Shown here: positions 1 to 5,209 of the stretch, piece by piece
How positions within the stretch are numbered: position 1 is the stretch's first letter
How the letters are laid out: every line of letters starts with the position of its first letter
Source of the DNA: Xanthobacteraceae bacterium
Lineage (GTDB): Bacteria > Pseudomonadota > Alphaproteobacteria > Rhizobiales > Xanthobacteraceae
Length of the DNA: 13,224 bases
Direction of reading: 5' to 3'
Assembly (NCBI GenBank): GCA_030043285.1
Contig: JASHXZ010000213.1
Coordinates: 1-13,224, forward strand
The notes under the pieces: generated by a model
What the model saw: only the letters and a program-made list of their open reading frames with translations
What the model was told of the DNA's origin: nothing
Databases searched by the model: none
Program-made: the position numbers and the translations under genes

Positions 1-42
1 GATGCCGCGCGCCACCGCATCGCGATAGGTCAGTTCCGCCAT
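1..42 (-). CDS. 2-oxoacid dehydrogenase E1 component, beta subunit (5' end only)
   Basis: Only the first 14 codons lie in the window; they read MAELTYRDAVARGI. This is the usual opening of the beta subunit of pyruvate/acetoin-type E1 enzymes (family pattern M-A-E-[IL]-T-[YF]-R-[DE]-A). The start ATG is at 42-40 and overlaps the end of the alpha gene by 13 bp in another frame, an arrangement typical of translationally coupled E1 alpha/beta pairs. The beta subunit would form the alpha2beta2 E1 heterotetramer and contribute to the thiamine diphosphate site at the subunit interface. The gene continues off the left edge, so nothing beyond the N-terminus can be judged. Confidence 0.82.
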   Translation of the reverse strand, partial: MAELTYRDAVARGI

Positions 43-1061
43 GCGAAACCTCCGTCGGCGTAAACGTCGGTAGTCAAAATATCGGTAGGCGGCGTCGGCG
101 CCGCCTTGCATTTTTCCGTCGCCTCGTCGACGCGACGCCGCACGTCGGCATCGATCTCGGCAACGACGGCGTCGGCAATGCCGAACTGCTTGAGCCGCTC
201 GCGATAAAGCTTGATCGGATCGCGCTCCTTCCACTTTTCCAGCTCGCCTTCCGGCCGGTATTTGGCCGGATCGGCGCGCGAATGGCCGCTGTGGCGGTAG
301 GTCATGCATTCGACCAGCGACGGGCCGCCGCCGTCGCGCGCCTTGGCGTAGGCGGCACTCGCGGCGCGGTAAACCGCATCGGCGTCATTGCCGTCGACCA
401 CGATGCGCGGCAGGCCGTAGGCGGCGGCGCGGTCGGCGGCCGGGTGCTCAACGGGAATGACGTCGCCGATCGGCGTATATTCCATGTAGAGGTTGTTCTC
501 GCAGACGAAGATCACCGGCAGCTTCCACACCGCGGCGAAATTCACCGCCTCGTGGAAGGCCCCGATGTTGGTGGTGCCGTCGCCGAAGAAACACACCGCC
601 ACGTCCTTGCTGCCCTTGTATTGGGCGCGCCAGGCGGCCCCGCAGGCGATCGGCAGATGCGCGCCGATGATGGCGTAAGAGCCCATCACGCCGTGCTCGG
701 CCGAAGTCAGGTGCATCGAGCCGCCCTTGCCGCGCATCAGGCCGTTATCGCGCTGCATCAGCTCGCCCAACACCTTTTCGATCGGCACGCCGCGGGCGAG
801 CGTGTGGGCGTGACCCCGATAGGTGCAGAACGACAGGTCGCCGGGCTTCATGGCGGCGGCAAAGCCGGCCGCAACCGCCTCCTGGCCGAGCGACAGATGG
901 CTCGTACCCTTGACCAGGTTCTGCAGGAACAGGTCGAAAGCGCGCTGCTCGGCCTCGCGAATCTCCACCTGGATGCGGTAGAGCCGCAGCCGCGTCTCCT
1001 CGCCTATGTCATCGTTAAGGCTCGCCGCCGAGGCAAGCGCGCGGTCTTCGACCTTGGCCAT
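30..1061 (-). CDS. Thiamine-diphosphate-dependent 2-oxoacid dehydrogenase E1, alpha subunit (pyruvate/acetoin type)
   Basis: E1 alpha decarboxylates a 2-oxoacid on thiamine diphosphate and passes the acyl group to the lipoyl E2 protein. The 343-residue product has the normal family length. Visible landmarks are YRGHAH (81-86) in the cofactor region, the ThDP/Mg motif from GDG (160-162) to NN (189-190), and YRHSGHSRADPAKYR (255-269), the loop corresponding to the phosphorylation loop of the mitochondrial enzyme. A TTG-free start choice exists between two in-frame ATGs, at 1067 and 1061. I chose 1061 because GAGGA (1071-1067, minus strand) sits 5 nt before it, while the upstream ATG overlaps that ribosome site. 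The next gene is the beta subunit, overlapping by 13 bp. Pyruvate versus acetoin (AcoA-like) as substrate cannot be settled here; a branched-chain substrate is less likely from the motif context. Family assignment is firm, substrate is inference. Confidence 0.92.
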   Translation of the reverse strand: MAKVEDRALASAASLNDDIGEETRLRLYRIQVEIREAEQRAFDLFLQNLVKGTSHLSLGQEAVAAGFAAAMKPGDLSFCTYRGHAHTLARGVPIEKVLGELMQRDNGLMRGKGGSMHLTSAEHGVMGSYAIIGAHLPIACGAAWRAQYKGSKDVAVCFFGDGTTNIGAFHEAVNFAAVWKLPVIFVCENNLYMEYTPIGDVIPVEHPAADRAAAYGLPRIVVDGNDADAVYRAASAAYAKARDGGGPSLVECMTYRHSGHSRADPAKYRPEGELEKWKERDPIKLYRERLKQFGIADAVVAEIDADVRRRVDEATEKCKAAPTPPTDILTTDVYADGGFAWRN

Positions 1062-1211
1062 CACCATCCTCGCAAAAACCTGAAATCCGCTGTGGTCGCA
1101 GGCAACTTAGCGCCAGTTGCAAAGCCGAGGCAACGCCGTTGCCACGTCCCGGCCCTGCCGCGACGTTGGGGCTCGGTATGACAGGCATTCAGCGGCCGCG
1201 CTGCGCTTTGC

Positions 1212-1255
1212 CGGCTTGCTGCCTCGCTCCGCACCCTCGCGATCGCAGCAAGCCG
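1212..1255. repeat. 11-bp perfect inverted repeat with 22-nt spacer
   Basis: CGGCTTGCTGC at 1212-1222 is the exact reverse complement of GCAGCAAGCCG at 1245-1255. It could fold as a stem-loop in RNA from either strand or be a degenerate intergenic palindromic element. No T-run follows either arm, so it is not called a terminator. Confidence 0.5.
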
Positions 1256-1461
1256 ACTCTGCTGATGTATGGCCTGTGGACACCGTATGGCGACGTTCAA
1301 CGCTGGGAGCCCGGCTCCAATAATCTGCTTCGGCACCCTCTTTCTTGTTTAAGGGGCCTCAACAACTCGCAATTGCCAGAGGCGCCGCAGCAGTGTCGAG
1401 CGGTCGACGTACGAGATTGTGGTTTGCAGGACACACTGGGAAAAGATTTCGGCGTGTCTGC

Positions 1462-1478
1462 TTTAGGGGAACCCTAAA
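1462..1478. promoter_or_regulatory. Perfect palindrome, candidate operator for the XRE/ImmA pair
   Basis: TTTAGGGGAACCCTAAA consists of 7-bp arms TTTAGGG and CCCTAAA around GAA. It lies 33 bp before the chosen ATG of the XRE gene, in the promoter zone. XRE-family repressors commonly bind such short dyads and regulate their own operon, so an operator is the natural reading. The binding protein is inferred, not shown. Confidence 0.5.
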
Positions 1479-1511
1479 ATGTGTTAAAGAATCGTTACGT
1501 TGGGGGTAGTT

Positions 1512-2003
1512 ATGGGGTTTTTGCGGGAAATTATCGCAAATCTTGGCGTTATGCCTGCGCTGATCATCGTCGCCGTCGTGCTCTCGTTATTCGCAGGATT
1601 GGCGATAGGTCTATTTCGCGCTGCAAGGCGGGGCACATCCGCCGAGGCGCGCACTCCCTTATTTTACCTTAGGCTGAATCCATCCCCTGAAGCGTCCGTC
1701 TCCCAGGGGGTAGCCGAGAGATCACCCCTACGACGGGCAAAAGCTCGGTCTCGACGCAATGCTATTCCGAAAATCCCGCACAAGTTCGATGCGATCGGTG
1801 GAGAATTGCGAATGTTCCGCCAGGTGCGCAGGATGACACAATATGACTTGGCAATTGCTGTCGATGTGAGCCCTACCCATATCTCTGAGATTGAAACAGG
1901 AAAGAGAATACCGTCGGAGGAGACTCTCCAAAGAATTATTTTCACACTGGGGCTGAGCGTCCAGGAACGCGCTCGGTTGGGGAAGAGCGTGGCGCGAGAG
2001 TAG
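1512..2003 (+). CDS. Membrane-anchored XRE-family helix-turn-helix regulator
   Basis: The 163-residue product has three parts: a hydrophobic helix at about 11-36, a basic linker rich in Arg, Ser and Pro (about 37-95), and a C-terminal XRE/HTH_3 domain at about 98-155, with the turn and recognition helix around SPTHISEIETGKR (120-132). Positive charges after the helix (RAARR, 36-40) place the C-terminus in the cytoplasm, so the DNA-binding domain would be tethered to the inner membrane. I chose ATG 1512 because GGGGG (1502-1506) lies 5 nt upstream; a TTG at 1500 would add four residues. No in-frame start occurs between the helix and the HTH domain that would give an intact soluble form. The next gene, an ImmA/IrrE peptidase, starts 2 nt after the stop. 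Most ImmR/DdrO-like partners are soluble, so the anchor is unusual. The gene is more AT-rich than its flanks. HTH assignment is firm; tethering is inferred. Confidence 0.85.
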   Translation: MGFLREIIANLGVMPALIIVAVVLSLFAGLAIGLFRAARRGTSAEARTPLFYLRLNPSPEASVSQGVAERSPLRRAKARSRRNAIPKIPHKFDAIGGELRMFRQVRRMTQYDLAIAVDVSPTHISEIETGKRIPSEETLQRIIFTLGLSVQERARLGKSVARE

Positions 2004-2005
2004 AG

Positions 2006-2674
2006 ATGCTCCTTGGACCGACTTACGTGGACGTCTTAAGAGTCTCAGGCGCAGCGGCAAATCTGCGTCTGAACCTCGGTCTTTCTGACGACGAGAGCTT
2101 TCCGGTAATTGATGTTTTAGAATTTGATATTCAAAGAATATACGCCGGATTCGTTCTAATCATCCGCGCTGACGAACAGCTGGGAGAAGAAACTCTAGCC
2201 TTTGCCAAGACTGCCCCACCCCAAATAACTGTTTGTAACGAAATCTATTGTCGTGCCGCGCTTGGAAACTCGTTTGCCAGATACGTATTGGCCCATGAGC
2301 TAGGACACATTTGCCTATCGCACAACAAGGAACGAGAGCACGTTTTGAGATGGGGCACAATTTCCAACAACTTGGAATGGGAAGCAGACGAATTCGCATC
2401 GGAAATTTTGATGCCAACGCGAGCAATTGAGGGCATGACAATGCTTGGAATTGCCTCCAGGTTTAAAGTCTCTCCGGGTTTCGCAAGGCAGCGCGTCAGT
2501 GTTATAAAAAAACGGATGAAACGATGGCGTGCAAGTGCAAATATGCGACTGAAGGAGCCATTTTGGGCTAATTCTCATGTGGACTTAGCCCTAAGAGGGC
2601 CGCAGTATAGGGGACTTGTTCATGCATTAGAGCAATTAAAGAAATGCCTAACTCCGCTTCCAAATAAAGCCTAG
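2006..2674 (+). CDS. ImmA/IrrE-family zinc metallopeptidase
   Basis: The 222-residue protein carries HELGH at 97-101, the HExxH zinc site, and downstream EWEADEFASEILMP (124-137), whose glutamate (probably E126) supplies the third ligand; this pair of motifs defines the ImmA/IrrE (COG2856) family. Known members (ImmA of ICEBs1, IrrE/PprI of Deinococcus) cleave an XRE-type repressor and so switch on stress or mobile-element genes. No signal peptide or membrane helix is apparent, so it should be cytoplasmic. The C-terminus (about 150-222) is basic, includes KKRMKRWR (168-175), and has no domain I recognise. The start ATG lies 2 nt past the stop of the XRE gene, so the two are surely co-transcribed and probably translationally coupled. 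Codons such as ATA, AGA and TTA are frequent, unlike the flanking genes, which suggests acquisition by transfer. The substrate is inferred from context. Confidence 0.9.
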   Translation: MLLGPTYVDVLRVSGAAANLRLNLGLSDDESFPVIDVLEFDIQRIYAGFVLIIRADEQLGEETLAFAKTAPPQITVCNEIYCRAALGNSFARYVLAHELGHICLSHNKEREHVLRWGTISNNLEWEADEFASEILMPTRAIEGMTMLGIASRFKVSPGFARQRVSVIKKRMKRWRASANMRLKEPFWANSHVDLALRGPQYRGLVHALEQLKKCLTPLPNKA

Positions 2675-2700
2675 ACGCTTTTTGGCATTGGGAATTGAGA

Positions 2701-2713
2701 CTCCGTAACGGAG
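2701..2713. other. Small hairpin after the peptidase gene
   Basis: CTCCG-TAA-CGGAG is a perfect 5-bp stem with a 3-nt loop, 26 bp past the ImmA stop. No T-tract follows, so an intrinsic terminator is not supported. The rest of 2675-2791 shows no gene. Confidence 0.3.
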
Positions 2714-2791
2714 AGAATGTAGAAAATCGGAGAAAGGCGAGACGAAACAATAGCTTACGCAACCTCAATTACATTGTAGTCCAGACGAATC

Positions 2792-3664
2792 CTAGCCCGA
2801 CTGATCGTTCGCTTTGCCGGCCTTCGCGGTTTCCTCCCGCAGCCGCTTGATCGCGGCGTTGAGCTCGCCGCCATAGATGAAAATCCAGGCGCTGAAATAG
2901 AGGAACACCAGCGCCGTCATCGCCGAGGCCAGCCCCGCATAGTAGGTCACATAGGCGGACGAAAATCGGTTGAGGTAGCGGCCGAAGGCAAAGCCGCAGG
3001 CGAGCCACAGGATCAACGTCGCCAATATGCCGGGCCACACCTCGCCAAGGCGCCGGCGGCCGGCCGGCAGCCACACATGCAAGATGACCAGCGCCGCCGC
3101 GATCACGATGGCCGCCACGACGAGCCGCGCAAAATTGTAATGGCTTTCGAAATCCGCCAGCGACGGCGCATAAGCCAGTGTCGCCTGAAACAAGAGCGGC
3201 CCGAGCACCACCAGAAACGCCAGCGCCAACATGCTGATGGCGCTGACCAGCACGTAGGCGATCGATTCCAGGCGCAACAGCCACCACGGCCGCCGCTCGG
3301 CGAGCCCATAAGCGCGGTTGAGCCCGATGCGCAGGCTCTCGATGCCGCTCGACGAGAAGTACAGCGCGAATACGGCGCCGAGCGTGAGCACGTCGCCCTG
3401 CGCACTCGTCAGCACGTTATGGATCTGGTCGGCAATCGGCGCCGCGACCCGGTGCGGCCAGGCCGCCACGATCAGCTGCGCCACCTCCTCGGAGAGATTC
3501 TTGGAATCGAGAAAGCCGGCAAGCGCCGTCACCAGGATGAGAAACGGAAACATCGCCATCAGGGTCGACAGCGCGATATGGCTCGCGATCGCCCAGCCGT
3601 CGTCGGCGTTGAAGCGAAAGAAGGCGTCGATGACAACGCGAAAGCAAAGACCGATTCTGCGCAA
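2792..3664 (-). CDS. YihY/virulence-factor BrkB family inner-membrane protein
   Basis: This polytopic membrane protein of about 290 residues matches the YihY/BrkB (UPF0761) family in length and layout. There are about six hydrophobic segments, near residues 31-51, 92-105, 135-160, 181-199, 211-229 and 241-265 in this numbering. The first has the family's small-residue and FPFL pattern, and the last ends in YGGELNA, the family's [LY]GxELNA signature. The C-terminal tail is charged. Molecular function is not established for this family; the 'ribonuclease BN' label once used for it was a misassignment. No ATG is available before residue 35. I chose TTG 3664 because GGAGG (3678-3674, minus strand) lies 9 nt upstream; TTG 3685 would add seven residues but has only a weak ribosome site. 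The gene stands alone, with three tandem 11-bp repeats upstream. Confidence 0.85.
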   Translation of the reverse strand: MRRIGLCFRVVIDAFFRFNADDGWAIASHIALSTLMAMFPFLILVTALAGFLDSKNLSEEVAQLIVAAWPHRVAAPIADQIHNVLTSAQGDVLTLGAVFALYFSSSGIESLRIGLNRAYGLAERRPWWLLRLESIAYVLVSAISMLALAFLVVLGPLLFQATLAYAPSLADFESHYNFARLVVAAIVIAAALVILHVWLPAGRRRLGEVWPGILATLILWLACGFAFGRYLNRFSSAYVTYYAGLASAMTALVFLYFSAWIFIYGGELNAAIKRLREETAKAGKANDQSG

Positions 3665-3731
3665 CGCCCAAGGCCTCCGCGGCAAAGGCAGGCCTATACG
3701 TCATTCCGCCGCCCGAGCGAAGCCCGCTGGC

Positions 3732-3764
3732 GCGCCAAGTGAGCGCCAGGTGAGCGCCAAGTGC
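3732..3764. repeat. Three tandem 11-bp repeats upstream of the YihY-family gene
   Basis: GCGCCAAGTGA, GCGCCAGGTGA and GCGCCAAGTGC follow one another without spacing at 3732-3742, 3743-3753 and 3754-3764, with one internal and one terminal difference. The unit is about one helical turn. The array sits 47-100 bp before the possible YihY-gene starts and just after the stop (3778) of the small membrane protein gene on the same strand, so it may be a phased protein-binding site or a slippage product. Confidence 0.6.
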
Positions 3765-3777
3765 GGGGCGCTGCCGA

Positions 3778-4029
3778 TCAGGACTTGTCGTGGCTGAGGA
3801 ACATCGCTCCCGTCAGCGTCGCTCCAAGGCCGAACAGAAAGGCGAAGGAGAGCAGAAACCGCAGCGTCTTGTACGAGGTTTCCGGCCCCGCGATCAGACT
3901 GGCGCCCTCCGCGGTCGGCACATGCAGCAGCAATCCGGCGCACAGAACACCCAAGGCGATGCCCATCAGGCAGTGCCAGAGCAATTGCTGAAACGACGGC
4001 CGCGGCGCGCGGCGTTGCGGATCTGGCAT
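3778..4029 (-). CDS. Small two-helix membrane protein of unknown function
   Basis: The 83-residue product has two hydrophobic segments, about residues 16-38 (around CLMGIALGVLCAGLLL) and 56-77 (around FLLSFAFLFGLGATL), joined by a short loop, with a basic N-terminus (DPQRRAPRPS). Positive residues before the first helix and near the end suggest both termini face the cytoplasm. I start it at ATG 4029; a TTG at 4086 would add 19 polar residues in frame but has no clear ribosome site. The reading frame is antisense-free of better candidates and has natural composition. I do not recognise a family. It lies upstream of the YihY-like gene on the same strand, about 90 bp or more away, so joint transcription is possible but not shown. 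Confidence 0.65.
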   Translation of the reverse strand: MPDPQRRAPRPSFQQLLWHCLMGIALGVLCAGLLLHVPTAEGASLIAGPETSYKTLRFLLSFAFLFGLGATLTGAMFLSHDKS

Positions 4030-4253
4030 AGGGCTTGTGTTTCTTGGCAGACTTTTCGGATTCTTGGCAGGCTTAATCGAATGCAATACCGGGCTGCCTA
4101 ATCAACACGGATGCGGCTGAAGCCGTTCCAGCATCGTCGTTCTCAGCGCCAGCAAGCCTGCGGCGGCAAATGGCCGCTGGAATGAGCAGCACACAGCGCT
4201 GGAGGGCAATTGCGTAGCGCGCGACGGTGAAACGGGCGGTAGTAAATACGCGG

Positions 4254-4466
4254 CTACTTCATCCGCACGCCAGGTTTGTCGCCGTCGATGAACTTGACGC
4301 CCGCCTTTTCCAGAGCGCGCCGGATTGCCTCGATGGTGCGCGGCTGGAGGGTTTCGCCGGCCTCGAGCCGGGAAATCGTACTCGGTGCCACTCCGGCGAG
4401 CCTGGCGACATCACGAATCCCAAGCTGGAGCGCCGCTCGGGCCATCCGGGATTGCGCTGGGGTCAT
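4254..4466 (-). CDS. Small XRE-family helix-turn-helix transcriptional regulator
   Basis: The 70-residue protein is essentially one XRE HTH domain. MTPAQSR opens it, and the HTH is RDVARLAGVAPSTISRLEAG (about 18-37). The tail KAGVKFIDGDKPGVRMK has the 'AGVEFIDGDGPGVRL' ending common in small alphaproteobacterial XRE regulators. ATG 4466 fits this family start; an upstream in-frame start at 4526 would add residues with no family match. A GGAG (4480-4477, minus strand) sits 10 nt upstream, inside the left arm of an inverted repeat, so the protein would be able to block its own translation start or transcription. It is divergent from the small gene at 4559. Single-domain regulators like this often control an adjacent partner gene, sometimes as an antitoxin; that role is not shown here. 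Confidence 0.85.
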   Translation of the reverse strand: MTPAQSRMARAALQLGIRDVARLAGVAPSTISRLEAGETLQPRTIEAIRRALEKAGVKFIDGDKPGVRMK

Positions 4467-4469
4467 CGG

Positions 4470-4530
4470 AACAATGCTCCGATTTGCTATTGACGCTCCG
4501 ACGATTCTGTGCGTAAATCGGAGCATCGTT
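4470..4530. promoter_or_regulatory. Divergent operator: 16-bp near-perfect inverted repeat plus a third half-site
   Basis: AACAATGCTCCGATTT (4470-4485) and AAATCGGAGCATCGTT (4515-4530) are reverse complements at 15 of 16 positions. A further GCTCCGA lies between them (4495-4501), giving three copies of one core (4476-4482, 4495-4501, and inverted 4518-4524). The left arm abuts the XRE start codon; the right arm overlaps the candidate -10 of the divergent gene. This is what an autoregulatory XRE operator would look like. Confidence 0.65.
4490..4518 (+). promoter_or_regulatory. Candidate sigma-70-type promoter for the small gene at 4559
   Basis: TTGACG (4490-4495) and GTAAAT (4513-4518) are separated by 17 bp. 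The -35 matches the consensus at five of six positions; the -10 is weaker. Transcription would begin near 4525 and leave a short leader before ATG 4559. The site is inside the inverted-repeat operator, consistent with repression by the adjacent XRE protein. Confidence 0.4.
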
Positions 4531-4558
4531 ACTATGCCGGATTCGCCGGACTTTCACC

Positions 4559-4837
4559 ATGCCTGCGCGACGCAAGCGTGCGAGGATATCTTTGCGCCCG
4601 ACCAAAGCGGCGGCGTCAAAGCTGGTGTCGCTCTGCCTCGACATGGAAGAGCTGCTCAACGAAGCCCAGGACGCCGCGCGCGCCGTTGATCTCATCGGGC
4701 ACGGCCTCCACGAGTTCGTCAACGAAAACGACGCCGGCGCCGTAGTCGCGGCTGCATGGAACGCATGCCAGAAAGTCGAAGCGCTTAGGCGGTCGTGGAA
4801 CAAATTGTTCAAGGCCGCAGCGCAGGCGACCTCGTAG
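4559..4837 (+). CDS. Small unknown protein divergent from the XRE regulator
   Basis: The 92-residue product starts with a strongly basic stretch (MPARRKRARISLRP) and is otherwise predicted to be mainly alpha-helical, with alternating acidic and alanine-rich segments (about 20-60) and a basic C-terminal helix (about 70-90). No signal peptide, membrane helix or catalytic motif is visible and I do not recognise a family. ATG 4559 is the first in-frame start after the candidate promoter; the ribosome site before it is weak. Sharing an operator region with a single-domain XRE repressor suggests that its expression is held down by that protein. A toxin role is possible from the layout alone, but nothing in the sequence proves it. 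Confidence 0.6.
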   Translation: MPARRKRARISLRPTKAAASKLVSLCLDMEELLNEAQDAARAVDLIGHGLHEFVNENDAGAVVAAAWNACQKVEALRRSWNKLFKAAAQATS

Positions 4838-4879
4838 GCGGACAAAGCCGAGCGTAGATTTCGGCTGATATTGGCTGCA

Positions 4880-5110
4880 TCATATTCCAAGCCGAGCAAA
4901 ACGTTCGTTGAGCTTGGACCAACAAGCAATGACCCTCCTGCCGTGTATAATGCGAACGCCAGAAGGTCCCGAAGCCGGCAAATATCTGACGATGTCCTTG
5001 GCTCGCGCCTGGTAATTGCAATCAGGATTATAAGTTTCAGCCTCCTCAAAGAAATATTCGGAAGGCAAATCATGCCGCGCCCAAAAGTAGTCGTAGCGGA
5101 CGGTATCCAT
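4880..5110 (-). CDS. Small unknown protein (possible)
   Basis: This 76-residue frame opens MDTVRYDYFWARHDLPSEYF, is rich in Tyr, Asp and Glu at the N-terminus and basic at the C-terminus, and has balanced composition rather than the Arg/Ala/Pro-rich look of shadow frames. ATG 5110 has GAGAG about 6 nt upstream (minus strand). It converges with the gene ending at 4837. Its codons are less GC-biased than those of the flanking chemoreceptor. I recognise no domain, signal peptide or membrane segment. A competing plus-strand frame over the same DNA has poorer composition. A real accessory gene is somewhat more likely than not. Confidence 0.45.
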   Translation of the reverse strand: MDTVRYDYFWARHDLPSEYFFEEAETYNPDCNYQARAKDIVRYLPASGPSGVRIIHGRRVIACWSKLNERFARLGI

Positions 5111-5209
5111 TAGGTTCTCTCATACTTTATGGACCCAACGATTCCACCCTATTTCTTGCTGGCCTATTAACGAGTCTCCGGCAAGCGCCAAACGGTGACG
5201 CCTTTACGC

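Larger units (their letters stand above)
1062..1511. other. Gene-free spacer with several inverted repeats
   Basis: About 450 bp between the E1 alpha start and the XRE gene. Open frames here have no recognisable protein features and overlap one another, so I call none. It holds a cluster of GGCAAC/GTTGCC elements (1101-1143) in the E1 alpha leader, an 11-bp inverted repeat (1212-1222 with 1245-1255), and a perfect palindrome at 1462-1478 before the XRE gene. Base composition drifts from GC-rich on the left to more AT-rich near 1440-1511. No tRNA-like structure or obvious terminator T-tract was found. Confidence 0.6.

Noticed and set aside
282..1181. Antisense open frame of 299 codons over E1 alpha
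   Set aside because: Ala/Val/Arg/His-rich shadow without motifs; the sense frame is a complete E1 alpha subunit.
1061..1336. Possible small gene on the minus strand upstream of E1 alpha
   Set aside because: Arg/Ala-rich composition, no domain, overlap with the E1 alpha start and ribosome site, and competing frames on the other strand.
1468..1496. Possible EcfG general-stress promoter (GGAAC at 1468-1472, CGTT at 1493-1496)
   Set aside because: The spacing is 20 nt instead of the expected 16-17, and no CGTT occurs at the right distance; the GGAAC is part of the palindrome.
3417..3704. Minus-strand frame with an ATG at 3704 as a frameshifted N-terminus of the YihY-family protein
   Set aside because: Its product does not resemble the family N-terminus, and the zero-frame protein already begins with a natural start region, so no frameshift is needed.
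4126..4182. Nested inverted repeats (TTCCAGC/GCTGGAA with inner GCGGC/GCCGC) in the spacer upstream of the small membrane protein gene
   Set aside because: Short arms with a long asymmetric loop, as expected by chance in GC-rich DNA; no T-run and no context.
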